A stretch of 64,000 nt of DNA from JAIQET01 sp035542575 (GCA_035542575.1 DATKLE010000046.1:1-64000); one strand, 5' to 3'. Numbered from the stretch's first letter, positions 8,927 through 17,631 are shown. A program made the numbers and translations. The notes: generated by a model not told the origin, from the letters alone.

Positions 8927-10591
8927 CTAAATCTCCAGGATGACCGGCATGATTAGCGGCCTTTTTTGCGTCTGCTTCGAGATGTAGCGTTTCAAATCCG
9001 CGCGAATTTTCTCTTTGATCACTCCGTAGTCGGCTTTTTCCTCTTCGCTGGAGACCTCCAAGGTTTGAGAGACGATCTGGCGCGCGCCCTCCATGAAGCC
9101 GTCTTCGCCAGCGGAGAAGCCGCGAGTCACGATCTCCGGCAGGGCCTCTACCCGCCCGGAGAGCTTGTTGATGGCGATCACTGGCAGCACGATGCCATCT
9201 TCGCTCAGGTGGCGACGGTCTTTGATGATGAGGTCCCCCACTACGTCGGTGGGCGAACCGGAATCAATGCACACCCGTCCCACGTTGACGCGCCCGACCT
9301 TGCGCGCGCCCATTTCGTCGAACTCGAGAATGTCCCCGCTCTCCAGCAGAATGACGTTGCCCACTGATCCGTGCATGGCTTGTGCCAGTTCCGCATGCAG
9401 CTTCAGTTGCCGGTACTCGCCGTGAATCGGGATGAAATACTTCGGCTTCACCAGATTGATGATCAGCTTCAATTCTTCCTGGCTGGCGTGGCCGCTGACG
9501 TGCACCGGTGGCGAGGTGCCGTCTTCGTAGATCACGTGGGCCTCGCGGCGGAACAGGTGGTCAATCATGCGGTAGATGGCCTTCTCATTCCCGGGGATAA
9601 TGCGCGACGAAAGCACGACGGTATCGTTCTTCTCGATCTTGGCGTGCTTGTGGTTGTCCACCGCGGCGCGCGACAGCGCCGACATGGGCTCGCCCTGGGT
9701 CCCGCTGATCAGCACGCAGACTTTCTCCGGCGGATAATTTTTCATCTCGCCGGGATGAATAAGTAGGCCCTCGGGAATCTCGATGTAGCCGAGGTCTTCG
9801 GCGATCTCGGCGGAGCTGTTCATGGAGCGGCCGATGAAGGCGACCTTGCGGCCGTGCTCAAAGGCAAGATCGATGGCCAGCTTGATGCGATGGATGGAAG
9901 AGGAGAAGCAAGAGATGAACAAGCGCCGTTGCGTGCGGGCAAAAACCTCGTCGAACTTCCGCCGCACCGCGCGTTCGCTGGGGGTGTAGCCCTTGCGTTC
10001 GATGTTGGTGGAATCCTGAAACAGAGCCAGTACGCCCTCTTTGCCGTATTCGGCGAAGGCGTGCAGATCGAACAGGCGGTTGTCGGTGGGCGTGGGGTCC
10101 ACCTTGAAGTCGCCGGTGTGCATGACGACCCCCAGGGGCGTGTGGATGGCAAGGGCCACGCAATCCACCAGGCTGTGCGTTACCTGAATGGGATGGATGG
10201 TGAAGGGACCGACTTTGAAGCTTTCTCCCGCCCGTATCTCGCGCAAGTCGGCTTCGTCGAGGAGGCCGTGCTCCTCCAGTTTGTCTTCCACGTAGGCCAG
10301 CGTGAACTCCGTGCCCCAAACCGGCACATTGAGTTCAGAGAGCATCCAGGGAAGCGCGCCGATGTGGTCCTCGTGGCCGTGGGTGAGCACGATGGCCTTC
10401 ACCCGCTGGCGATTTTCGATGAGATACGAGATGTCGGGGACAACGATGTCCACGCCGAGCAGTTCGGCTTCGGGGAACATGAGGCCGGCGTCGACAACGA
10501 TGATGTCGTCGCCCCAGCGCACGGCCATGCAGTTCATTCCGAACTCGCCCAGCCCGCCCAGGGGCACGATATGCAGTTTTCCAGTTGGCAT
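8927..10591 (-). CDS. rnj: Ribonuclease J
   Basis: This 554-residue enzyme of the metallo-beta-lactamase/beta-CASP family acts in the cytoplasm in mRNA decay and rRNA maturation, with endonuclease and 5'-3' exonuclease activity. The metal-binding signature HGHEDH is at residues 71-76. Downstream beta-CASP motifs include TGDFKVD and the ESGxILEF-like region, and a C-terminal domain follows. The start MPTGKLHIVPLGGLGE matches family N-termini. It stands alone on the minus strand. The 135 bases upstream contain a degenerate heptamer repeat. The 3' end overlaps a REP-like hairpin. Confidence 0.96.
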   Translation of the reverse strand: MPTGKLHIVPLGGLGEFGMNCMAVRWGDDIIVVDAGLMFPEAELLGVDIVVPDISYLIENRQRVKAIVLTHGHEDHIGALPWMLSELNVPVWGTEFTLAYVEDKLEEHGLLDEADLREIRAGESFKVGPFTIHPIQVTHSLVDCVALAIHTPLGVVMHTGDFKVDPTPTDNRLFDLHAFAEYGKEGVLALFQDSTNIERKGYTPSERAVRRKFDEVFARTQRRLFISCFSSSIHRIKLAIDLAFEHGRKVAFIGRSMNSSAEIAEDLGYIEIPEGLLIHPGEMKNYPPEKVCVLISGTQGEPMSALSRAAVDNHKHAKIEKNDTVVLSSRIIPGNEKAIYRMIDHLFRREAHVIYEDGTSPPVHVSGHASQEELKLIINLVKPKYFIPIHGEYRQLKLHAELAQAMHGSVGNVILLESGDILEFDEMGARKVGRVNVGRVCIDSGSPTDVVGDLIIKDRRHLSEDGIVLPVIAINKLSGRVEALPEIVTRGFSAGEDGFMEGARQIVSQTLEVSSEEEKADYGVIKEKIRADLKRYISKQTQKRPLIMPVILEI

Positions 10592-10622
10592 GGGGAACTC
10601 TTGATGCTAGCACAGTGCGAGT

Positions 10623-10650
10623 ATCGAGTAGCGAGTACCGAGTGGCCAGT
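10623..10650 (+). repeat. Degenerate ACCGAGT heptamer array (four units)
   Basis: Consecutive 7-base units ATCGAGT, AGCGAGT, ACCGAGT and GGCCAGT lie between the divergent RNase J and EcsC genes. This is a short, degenerate relative of the 16-unit array at 18841-18952. Confidence 0.65.
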
Positions 10651-10726
10651 GAAGAACTCGCGGATGAGAGCGTAGAGCCGGGAACCGCTTCCACCTTGCG
10701 CCCACTCTGGTTTAAGGTTGTCATAG

Positions 10727-11428
10727 ATGCCTGGCCAGATTCGCAAATCATGGTTGCGGCGGCGCGTTGAGGGCGCCATTGTCAACGGTTTCCAGCGTGC
10801 GTACCAGACTGTCCGCGTGGACCCGCCCCACTTTCTTCTGCAACTGCGGACGGCGTACGGGCTGCCCATCACCAGTTTCCAGGGTGTGTATTCGGTTGAG
10901 ATCGGTCTGCTCGACGACTTGGCAGAACATGTCATCCGCGGGGGAATGAAGATGGCGGCGGCGGAGGGCGCGGGACTCGGCCTCGGTGGCATCGTCACCA
11001 TGGTCCCTGATCTCAGCATCCTGGCGGGCATTACCCTGCGCACCATTCAGAAATTGAGCCTGCTATATGGCTTCGAATTCAATACGGACGAGGAGACCGC
11101 TGAGTTGTGGATTGCGGCAGCCAGCGCTGCCGGGGTGGACATTAGCCGCGAACTGCTGGAAAAGGAAGTGGTCAACAAGTTTGTGCCCAGGGTGATCCAG
11201 CGCATTGCCGCGCAGGCCAGCGGGGAAGTGGTGGAGAAGTGGGCGGGAAGGCTGATCCCGATTGCCAGTTCGGTTATCGGAGCCGGGTTGAATTACTACT
11301 TTGTGCGCGCCTGGGGCGGCCGGGCCCGGGCTCATTTTCGGCGGCGTCACCTGGAGATGAGGGAGCGTATGCTGGCCGCGCGAGCGACCGGGCCAGTCAT
11401 CGACGCAACCATGAAGCTGCCCTCCTGA
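10727..11428 (+). CDS. EcsC-family protein
   Basis: This 233-residue protein matches the EcsC family, named from the Bacillus ecs locus. Its biochemical role is not established. The central part has the family's alternating glycine-rich hydrophobic and helical segments (GGMKMAAAEGAGLGLGG, GRLIPIASSVIGAGLNYYF), suggesting a membrane-associated protein. The C-terminus is strongly basic (RARAHFRRRHLEMRERM). It starts at an ATG preceded by only a weak AAGG. A HAD phosphatase gene follows after 6 bases, so the two are probably co-transcribed. Confidence 0.85.
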   Translation: MPGQIRKSWLRRRVEGAIVNGFQRAYQTVRVDPPHFLLQLRTAYGLPITSFQGVYSVEIGLLDDLAEHVIRGGMKMAAAEGAGLGLGGIVTMVPDLSILAGITLRTIQKLSLLYGFEFNTDEETAELWIAAASAAGVDISRELLEKEVVNKFVPRVIQRIAAQASGEVVEKWAGRLIPIASSVIGAGLNYYFVRAWGGRARAHFRRRHLEMRERMLAARATGPVIDATMKLPS

Positions 11429-11434
11429 CCCTGC

Positions 11435-12082
11435 ATGCAGACCTTCCATTGCTTGGCCATCCTCTTCGATCTTGACGGCGTGCTGGTGGACTCGACGCCG
11501 TCGGTTGCGCGGCAATGGCGAATCTGGGCTGAGGAACACGGCATTGACCCCGAGAAAGTGCTCGCGATCGCGCATGGGCGCCGCACGATCGAGGTCGTCC
11601 GTATGCTTGCGCCGAATCTTGTGGCGGAAGCAGAAGTCCGGAAGCTGGAGAAGCGCGAGGCGGCCGATACGGAAGGGGTAACTGTCATGCCGGGCGCGGC
11701 CGAACTGGTCCGATCCATCCCCGACGGGCTCTGGGGTGTGGTGACCTCCGGCACGCGATATCTGGCCACGGCGCGCCTGCGGCTAGGGAAGCTGCCGGTT
11801 CCAAAGGTGCTCGTGTCGGCGGATGAGGTGGCGAAAGGGAAGCCCGATCCGGAGCCGTTCCTGAAGGGCGCGGAACTCCTGGAAGTGAATCCGTTGGAGT
11901 GTCTTGTGATTGAAGATGCTCCGGCGGGGATTCGGGCGGCGCATGCCGGTGGGATGAAGGTGATTGCGCTGCCCAGCACCTATCCAGCTTCGCAGTTGCA
12001 GGAAGCGGATGCGGTGGTGCGGAGGCTGCGGCAGATTCGAATCGGAAGTTCTGCAGGAAAGTTGCACGTGGTTGTGCACTGA
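11435..12082 (+). CDS. HAD-superfamily sugar phosphatase (phosphoglycolate phosphatase-like)
   Basis: This is a 215-residue haloacid dehalogenase hydrolase. All four motifs are present: the nucleophile DLDGVLVDS (D12 and D14), the serine motif VVTSGT, the lysine in KGKPDPEPF, and the acidic motif IEDAPAGI. The small helical cap after motif I, with the E and H/R-rich stretch, is like 2-deoxyglucose-6-phosphate or glycerol-phosphate phosphatases, but the substrate cannot be read from sequence. It sits 6 bases behind the EcsC-family gene and converges on dapD with 31 bases between the stops. Confidence 0.85.
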   Translation: MQTFHCLAILFDLDGVLVDSTPSVARQWRIWAEEHGIDPEKVLAIAHGRRTIEVVRMLAPNLVAEAEVRKLEKREAADTEGVTVMPGAAELVRSIPDGLWGVVTSGTRYLATARLRLGKLPVPKVLVSADEVAKGKPDPEPFLKGAELLEVNPLECLVIEDAPAGIRAAHAGGMKVIALPSTYPASQLQEADAVVRRLRQIRIGSSAGKLHVVVH

Positions 12083-12089
12083 GGAACTG

Positions 12090-12116
12090 GCTGGCGAGAC
12101 GCCGATGCTGCGGCTA
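12090..12116 (-). repeat. REP-like element overlapping the dapD stop (copy 3)
   Basis: This divergent copy of the GCCGGCG element starts at the dapD TAG (12114-12116) on the minus strand. It aligns base by base with the element behind RNase J, including the GCTAA edge. A second small stem (12107-12112 with 12118-12123) overlaps its edge. Confidence 0.5.
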
Positions 12117-12944
12117 ACGCAGCCAATCTTCGAGTTCGAGGCCGCGGTCGGTCTTCTCGTCGCGATACTTCACGATTACGGGCGTATATAGGGACAGGCT
12201 CCAGTCTGCAGCTTGGCCTTTCTTCACGGCGCGTGAGCCGGGGACGACCACTGCATTCTCGGGGACTTCCAGTGATTTCTCCTCAGTTGCCCGGTACACT
12301 TCGCCACGGACGATGTCATAGAGCGGCGTCGAACGGGTCAGGATTGTGCCTGCGCCCAGCACGGCACGTGCGCGCACCAAGGTTCCCTCGTACACGCCGC
12401 AGTTGCCGCCTACCAGCACGTCGTCCTCGATGATGACGGGCGCGGCGTTGATCGGCTCCAGCACACCTCCAATTTGCGCCGCTGCGCTCAGATGGACGCG
12501 CTTGCCAATCTGCGCGCATGATCCGACGAGTGCGTGCGAGTCCACCATGGTGCCCTCATCCACGTAAGCGCCTACGTTGATGAACATCGGCGGCATGCAG
12601 ATGACCGAGGGCGCGACATAGGCCCCAGTTCGCACCGAGGACCCGCCCGGCACCAGGCGGACACGCTCAGAGACGGAGAATCGGCGGGCGGGAAAGGTGT
12701 CCTTGTCAACAAACGCCAGCCCGGTATCGCCCATCTCAGCCAGCTCGCCCAGGCGGAATCCTAGGAGGATGCCCCGCTTCACCCAGGCGTTAACCTGCCA
12801 ACGGTCGCCGACCATCTCAGCTGCGCGAATTTTGCCTTGAGTAAGTTGGTCGCGGAATTCGAGGAAAGTCGTGCGCGCTTCGGGATTGTGCTCCACCTCA
12901 TCGAGGGAGGCGAGGCGCTCGATGGCAGGCTGCAGGGGATGCAT
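12114..12944 (-). CDS. dapD: 2,3,4,5-tetrahydropyridine-2,6-dicarboxylate N-succinyltransferase
   Basis: DapD transfers succinyl from succinyl-CoA to tetrahydrodipicolinate in the succinylase branch of lysine/diaminopimelate synthesis. The 276-residue protein has the left-handed beta-helix hexapeptide repeats from about residue 90 (VRTGAYVAPSVICMPP, VGAYVDEGTMVDSHALVG, GGVLEPI, IEDDVLVGGNCGV). It is the last gene of the minus-strand asd-lysC-dapB-dapA-dapD cluster. I chose the ATG at 12944 (MHPLQPAIERL). A TTG at 12971 is in frame but begins inside a repeat element. Neither start has a good ribosome-binding site. Its presence implies dapC and dapE elsewhere. Confidence 0.95.
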   Translation of the reverse strand: MHPLQPAIERLASLDEVEHNPEARTTFLEFRDQLTQGKIRAAEMVGDRWQVNAWVKRGILLGFRLGELAEMGDTGLAFVDKDTFPARRFSVSERVRLVPGGSSVRTGAYVAPSVICMPPMFINVGAYVDEGTMVDSHALVGSCAQIGKRVHLSAAAQIGGVLEPINAAPVIIEDDVLVGGNCGVYEGTLVRARAVLGAGTILTRSTPLYDIVRGEVYRATEEKSLEVPENAVVVPGSRAVKKGQAADWSLSLYTPVIVKYRDEKTDRGLELEDWLR

Positions 12945-12968
12945 GAAGGAGAAGTATACGGGAATGTC

Positions 12969-13049
12969 CAATTTTCAATTGCCAATTGCCGATTCAGGAG
13001 CGCCACTAGTCGGCTTCAATCGAGAATTGGCAATCGGCAATTTGCAAAC
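12969..13049 (+). repeat. Inverted heptamer arrays between dapA and dapD
   Basis: The left arm (12969-12996) has four 7-base units: CAATTTT, CAATTGC, CAATTGC, CGATTCA. The right arm (13022-13049) has GAGAATT, GGCAATC, GGCAATT, TGCAAAC, the reverse complement of the left type. The two arms can pair into a long imperfect hairpin in the operon mRNA. Confidence 0.75.
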
Positions 13050-13050
13050 T

Positions 13051-14178
13051 TCAGATGCACTTGCACTCACTGCGTATCAGCACATTGGTCATGTCATGCG
13101 CGGCGGTGCGAGCTTCGGCCAGCGTGGCGTAGGGGCCATGCCAGCGGGCGTGGTTGGCGTCGTGGCCCGCGGGGCGGCCTTTGCCATGATTGCACTGTCC
13201 GCAGGTGGAGCGGTGCACGACGATCTTGTGCGGCCCGGCGAGCCAGTTCTCGTAGATATAGAAATCGACCACGTCAGCTGCGGGCGCGGCGGGCTTGGTG
13301 ATCAGGCCGGCCTCGGTCACGACCTTCTGCAGGCGCGAGCGGGTGTCGCGCCGCATGGGCAGCAAGGGCAGGCGGTACACCTCTTCGATTTTGCCCATCA
13401 TGGCCAGCGCCGCCTTCACCGGCAGCGGGTTCGACTCGATGAAGTTGGCCTGCATCAGGGCGAGGTACTTGCGGTGCAGGCGACGCGCCGTGTCCCAGTC
13501 GTTGTTCAGCGCCGCCCGCGTCATCTCTGCCATTTCGCGCGGAGTTTCATTGGAGGCGACAGAGATGATTCCCACTCCACCCAGCGCGATCACGGGCAAA
13601 GTAACAGCATCGTCGCCGGAGAAGACCAGAAAATGCTCGGGCACGGCGTTGCACACCTCGGCGATCTGGGTCATGTTGCCGCTGGCCTCTTTCACCCCGG
13701 CGATGTTGGGCAACTCCGCCAGCCGGGCCAGCGTGCCCGGTTCGATGTTGGCGCCGGTGCGTCCGGGCACGTTGTAGAGGATCAACGGCTTGTCCACCGC
13801 TTCTGCGATCGCTCGGAAGTGGCGGTACTGGCCTTCCTGGGTGGGCTTGTTGTAGTAGGGCGAGGCGGTGAGAATCGCATTCACGCCCGGACGGGCCGCA
13901 ACCTCCTTTGCCTTCTCGACCGCATCATGCGTCGAGTTCGAGGTAGCGCCAGCCAGGACCGGCACACGTCCCGCGACCACTTCCACGGTAATGTCTATGA
14001 CGCGCAGCCACTCATCGTGGGAGAGCGTGGGCGTTTCGCCGGTGGTGCCGCACGGAACCAGGAAATCAATTCCCGATTCCACTTGCCACGCGACTAAGTT
14101 ACGCAGGGCGGTCTCGTCGATGGAGCCGTCCTGCTGAAAAGGAGTTACAAGAGCGGTGCCACAGCCACGGAGTTGCAT
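13051..14178 (-). CDS. dapA: 4-hydroxy-tetrahydrodipicolinate synthase with a C-terminal cysteine-rich extension
   Basis: DapA condenses pyruvate with aspartate semialdehyde. The first 295 residues are a standard TIM barrel: TT at 45-46, catalytic Y135, R140, and the Schiff-base lysine K163 in IAGVKEASGN. Normal DapA ends there, at about 290-300 residues. This one continues to 375 with a separate segment containing H322, C326-x2-C329, the stretch WHGPY at 346-350, and C372-x-C374. The tail looks like a small metal-binding domain known as a stand-alone hypothetical protein. The ATG at 14178 (MQLRGCGTALVTPF) is the natural start; a TTG at 14196 is in frame. It lies between dapB and dapD in the lysine operon. 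Confidence 0.94.
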   Translation of the reverse strand: MQLRGCGTALVTPFQQDGSIDETALRNLVAWQVESGIDFLVPCGTTGETPTLSHDEWLRVIDITVEVVAGRVPVLAGATSNSTHDAVEKAKEVAARPGVNAILTASPYYNKPTQEGQYRHFRAIAEAVDKPLILYNVPGRTGANIEPGTLARLAELPNIAGVKEASGNMTQIAEVCNAVPEHFLVFSGDDAVTLPVIALGGVGIISVASNETPREMAEMTRAALNNDWDTARRLHRKYLALMQANFIESNPLPVKAALAMMGKIEEVYRLPLLPMRRDTRSRLQKVVTEAGLITKPAAPAADVVDFYIYENWLAGPHKIVVHRSTCGQCNHGKGRPAGHDANHARWHGPYATLAEARTAAHDMTNVLIRSECKCI

Positions 14179-14204
14179 GACATTAAGATAACGCAAAAGT
14201 CAGT

Positions 14205-14232
14205 TGCGAGTACCGGGTACCGAGTACCGAGC
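14205..14232 (+). repeat. ACCGAGT heptamer array between dapB and dapA
   Basis: Units ACCGGGT, ACCGAGT and ACCGAGC (14212-14232) are preceded by a partial TGCGAGT unit. This is the same family as the arrays at 10623 and 18841. Confidence 0.75.
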
Positions 14233-14267
14233 GAAAAACGAAACAGGCCGTCCCTTCCCACTACCTG

Positions 14268-14948
14268 CTACAGCTCACGCCAGACATCTTTGAAGTCAAA
14301 AAGTCCTTTCTTGCCGGCCAGCCACTCGGCGGCTCGGACGGCGCCTTCGGCGAAACTCCGGCGCGACTTGGCGTCGTGGCAGAGGTAGATGGTGTCGTTG
14401 GGTGAACCCAGCACCACTTCGTGCATGCCCACTACGTCGCCTTCACGGAAGGAGGTGATCTCGAGCTCCGTCTGCGAGGCATCCTTGATGACTTTTTGCA
14501 GAGCCACCGCGGTACCTGAGGGAGCGTCCTTCTTCTGAGCGTGATGACGCTCGAAAATCTGGCCAAAATACTGATGCTGCAGAGCCGCCGCTGCCGCGCG
14601 GGCGACGTCGAAGAACAGGTTCACACCGACGGAGAAATTGGATGCATAAAGGAAGCCGATGCCGCCGTCCTCCACCAGTTTCCGCACCTTGGACAAATCT
14701 TCGTACCAGCCGGTCGTGCCGACTACTATGTTTCTCTTCGCGCGGATGCATGCCTCGATGTTGGGTATGACAGCCGCGGGCGTCGTGAAGTCAATGACGG
14801 CGTCGATATTCGCTAGCCTGGCAGCGGTAAGTGCCTTGCCCTGCGGATTCTCGGCTGCATGAACGACGTGCACCGAATGGCCGCGCTGGCGGGCAACTTC
14901 TGCCACCAGCGATCCGGTTTTGCCACGGCCGAGGACCAGGATGTTCAT
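14268..14948 (-). CDS. dapB: 4-hydroxy-tetrahydrodipicolinate reductase
   Basis: DapB reduces the DapA product to tetrahydrodipicolinate using NAD(P)H. The 226-residue protein is shorter than the usual 240-270, with a compact Rossmann N-terminus GRGKTG at residues 7-12. The catalytic region ERHHAQKKDAPSGTA is intact (H135, H136, K139, and SGT at 144-146). VVGTTGW and FSVGVN are also conserved. I chose the ATG at 14948 (MNILVLGRG), which starts directly on the first beta strand. It follows lysC and precedes dapA in the operon, with repeat elements on both sides. Confidence 0.94.
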   Translation of the reverse strand: MNILVLGRGKTGSLVAEVARQRGHSVHVVHAAENPQGKALTAARLANIDAVIDFTTPAAVIPNIEACIRAKRNIVVGTTGWYEDLSKVRKLVEDGGIGFLYASNFSVGVNLFFDVARAAAAALQHQYFGQIFERHHAQKKDAPSGTAVALQKVIKDASQTELEITSFREGDVVGMHEVVLGSPNDTIYLCHDAKSRRSFAEGAVRAAEWLAGKKGLFDFKDVWREL

Positions 14949-14965
14949 GGGAAAGAAAAGCCTTA

Positions 14966-15051
14966 ACCGCAAAGCTCGCTAAGAAAGGCCGCAAAGTACG
15001 AAAAGGTAGAGGTTCTTTGCGCACTTTGCGCAACCTTTGCGAACTTGGCGG
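14966..15051 (+). repeat. Imperfect palindrome of CGCAAAG/CGCTAAG motifs between lysC and dapB
   Basis: The left arm has CGCAAAG, CGCTAAG and CGCAAAG with short spacers. The right arm (about 15014-15051) has the complementary CTTTGCG motifs in reverse, ending GGCGGT against AACCGC. A related single arm occurs at 39365-39404. Confidence 0.7.
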
Positions 15052-15071
15052 TCAAAAACTCTTAGCCTGAA

Positions 15072-16445
15072 CTACGCGAACACCTCAGGATCCAAATCCG
15101 AGAAGAAGGTCCCGTGCAGTCGCTGCACGACCCCGGGTACGGCATCTTCTTCGATCACGAACGTCAGATTGATCTCCGATGCGCCCTGGGAAATCATGCG
15201 GATCTTGACATCGGCCAATTCCGCAAACACCCGGCCGGCGACACCGGGCGTTTCCCGCAAATTATCTCCCACCAGACACACAATGGCTTTGCGGCCTTCA
15301 TACTTTACATCCGCCAGCTTGGCCAGGTCAGCCGCCAGTGCGGGAATGGATTCGTTGGAGTCCACCGTGAGCGACACGCTGACCTCGGAGGTGGATACCA
15401 CATCTACGGGCACACGGTGCCGGTCGAAGGCCTCGAAGATCGCTTTCAAAAAGCCGTGGGCCAGCAGCATGCGTGGGGCGGCGACATCCACAATCGTGAT
15501 GCGTTTCTTGACCGCGATGGCTTTAAAAATATTACGGCAGTGCGGCGCACGGGTAGTGATGCAGGTGCCCTGGCAGTCAGGATTGCGGGAATTCAGGATG
15601 TAGACCGGGATATTTTTCTGCACTGCGGGCAGCACGGTTGCCGGATGCAGCACCCGGGCTCCGAAGTAGGCCAGTTCCGCGGCTTCATCGAAGCTGAGGA
15701 CTTTGATGCGCTTGGCCTCGGAGCACAGGTTGGGATCGGTGGTCAGCATTCCGTCCACATCGGTCCAGATCTCGATGCGTTCGGCGCCCAGGCCTGCACC
15801 CACGATGGCGGCGGAGAAGTCCGATCCGCCGCGCCCAATGGTTGTGGTAACTCCTGCCTTCGTGGACCCGATGAAGCCGCCCATCACAGGTACCCGATTG
15901 TGAGTCAGGAGTGGCGGCAGTGCGGACTGCAGGCGCGCGTTGGTTTCCTCGAAAGATGGCGCTGCGCGCATGTGGGTGGAGTCGGTCACGATGCACTGGC
16001 GCGAGTCCACCAGGCTGGCATCGAGCCCGCGCGCGGAGAATGCCGCCATAACGATCTTGCTGGACAACAGCTCACCGAACGAGGCGACGTGATCCGAAGT
16101 GCGCGGGGTCAATTCGCCCACCGCGGCAATGCCGCGGAGGAGTTCATCGAGGGCGTCGAAGTCGGCTTCCAGTTCACTGTGAAACTGAGTGAAGATGCCG
16201 GTGCCCAGCAATTCCCCGGCGACGTTGTAGTGTCGCTCGCGCAGGCCGCGGGAGACTTTTAGCGCTGTGTCGCGATCTCCCGCTCCGGCGGCGCGACCCA
16301 TGGCCAGCAGTTGATCGGTCACTTTGGCCAGAGCGCTGACGATCACGACCGGCTTCTGCGGCAGGCGCGTTTTGACGATGTCGGCGGCACGGGCGATGGC
16401 CTTCGCGTCCTCCACCGAGGTGCCGCCGAATTTCATGACGATCAT
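15072..16445 (-). CDS. lysC: Aspartate kinase
   Basis: Aspartate kinase phosphorylates aspartate, the first step towards lysine, threonine and methionine. The 457-residue protein starts MIVMKFGGTSV, the family N-terminus, with the kinase domain to about residue 300 (SFGELLSSK, GGSDFSAA, TDVDGMLTTDP). The C-terminal 150 residues carry two ACT domains (VDVVSTSEVSVSLTVD, MISQGASEINLTFV), so feedback inhibition by lysine or threonine is expected. It lies directly downstream of asd, with a 109-base gap holding a repeat palindrome. Confidence 0.96.
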   Translation of the reverse strand: MIVMKFGGTSVEDAKAIARAADIVKTRLPQKPVVIVSALAKVTDQLLAMGRAAGAGDRDTALKVSRGLRERHYNVAGELLGTGIFTQFHSELEADFDALDELLRGIAAVGELTPRTSDHVASFGELLSSKIVMAAFSARGLDASLVDSRQCIVTDSTHMRAAPSFEETNARLQSALPPLLTHNRVPVMGGFIGSTKAGVTTTIGRGGSDFSAAIVGAGLGAERIEIWTDVDGMLTTDPNLCSEAKRIKVLSFDEAAELAYFGARVLHPATVLPAVQKNIPVYILNSRNPDCQGTCITTRAPHCRNIFKAIAVKKRITIVDVAAPRMLLAHGFLKAIFEAFDRHRVPVDVVSTSEVSVSLTVDSNESIPALAADLAKLADVKYEGRKAIVCLVGDNLRETPGVAGRVFAELADVKIRMISQGASEINLTFVIEEDAVPGVVQRLHGTFFSDLDPEVFA

Positions 16446-16470
16446 CGGCGGAGATCTCTCCGAGCCGATT

Positions 16471-16533
16471 CACCACGGAGACACGGAGACACGGAGGTTT
16501 GGTCGCTTTTCTCTTCGTATCTCCGTGTTTCTA
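16471..16533 (+). repeat. CACGGAGA repeat palindrome between asd and lysC
   Basis: Three direct copies of an 8-base unit (ACACGGAG) at about 16473-16496 face an inverted copy in TCTCCGTGTTTC (16520-16531). It can form a hairpin in the operon mRNA. Confidence 0.65.
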
Positions 16534-16554
16534 TGACCACCACAGAATTCGGCT

Positions 16555-17607
16555 TCATTTCAGGTATCCCTCGGCCTTGAGCAGTTCGGCGTTGAGCAGC
16601 GCAGCCCCTGCCGCCCCGCGAATGGTGTTGTGGGAGAGCACCGTGAACTTCCAGTCGAGCACGCCGCAGGGGCGCAGGCGTCCGACGGTCGCGGTCATTC
16701 CCTGGCCGCAATCGGCGTCGAAGCGGGGCTGCGGGCGGTCGGCCACGTCCGAATATCGGACCGGCTGCTCTGGCGCGCTGGGCAGACGCAGCTCCTGGGG
16801 GACGCTTCGAAACTCATTCCACGCAGCAATCATCTCCTGCGGCTGGGCTCTCGTCTTCAGCTTGACCGAAACTGATTCCGTGTGCCCGTCTTCCACAGCC
16901 ACGCGGTTGCACTGGGCGCTCATGCCGAAGTCCGCCGGCACAATTCCCGCGCCGTTGAGCCGGCCCAGCAGCTTGCGGGTCTCCTCCTCCATCTTCTCTT
17001 CTTCCTTGGGGATATAGGGAATGACGTTGCCCAGGATATCGAGCGAGGCCACCCCGGGATAGCCGGCGCCGCTCACCGCCTGCATAGTGACGGCCATCAC
17101 AGTCTCGATGCCAAATCGCTGCTCCAATGGGGCGAGGGCCATAACCAGCCCGATGGCCGAGCAGTTGGGATTGGTCACGACGAAGCCGCCGGAATGACGC
17201 CGCCAGCTCTGACACTCGAGGAGCTTGATATGCCCGGGATTGACCTCGGGAACAACCAGGGGCACGTCCTTTTGCATACGCAGGGCGCTGGAATTGCTAA
17301 TCACGGCGCAAGCCGCCTCGGCAAAGCGGGGCTCGAGTTCGGCCGCAATGGCGGCATCCAGGGCGGCGAAGACAACTTTGGGTGCGCTGTCCGGCGTGGC
17401 CGGCGATACCCGCATAGCGGCCACCGGAGCGGGGAGCGGCGTCTTCATGCGCCAGCGAACGGCTTCGCCGTAAGGCTTGCCCTCGGAGCGGTCGGATGCA
17501 GCCAGCCAGGCCACTTCGAACCAGGGATGGTGCTCCAGCATCTGGACAAAGCGCTGGCCGACGATGCCGGTCGCGCCCAGGATTCCTACGGGGATCTTGG
17601 TCTGCAT
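16555..17607 (-). CDS. asd: Aspartate-semialdehyde dehydrogenase
   Basis: Asd reduces aspartyl phosphate to aspartate semialdehyde with NADPH. The 350-residue protein has the nucleotide-binding start VGILGATGIVGQRF and the catalytic cysteine C149 in TNPNCSAIG. The layout, with the long insertion IPYIPKEEEKMEEETRK and the histidine in EDGHTESVSV, matches the archaeal/fungal-type branch rather than the E. coli type. It is the first gene of the lysine operon, so the promoter should lie in 17608-17812, which also holds inverted heptamer repeats shared with the divergent galT. Confidence 0.96.
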   Translation of the reverse strand: MQTKIPVGILGATGIVGQRFVQMLEHHPWFEVAWLAASDRSEGKPYGEAVRWRMKTPLPAPVAAMRVSPATPDSAPKVVFAALDAAIAAELEPRFAEAACAVISNSSALRMQKDVPLVVPEVNPGHIKLLECQSWRRHSGGFVVTNPNCSAIGLVMALAPLEQRFGIETVMAVTMQAVSGAGYPGVASLDILGNVIPYIPKEEEKMEEETRKLLGRLNGAGIVPADFGMSAQCNRVAVEDGHTESVSVKLKTRAQPQEMIAAWNEFRSVPQELRLPSAPEQPVRYSDVADRPQPRFDADCGQGMTATVGRLRPCGVLDWKFTVLSHNTIRGAAGAALLNAELLKAEGYLK

Positions 17608-17631
17608 GGGTAGTATTGTGGATTCTATATC

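Noticed and set aside
12871..14097. 408-residue open frame on the plus strand
   Set aside because: It is antisense to dapA and dapD and crosses their intergenic repeats; no recognisable domain.
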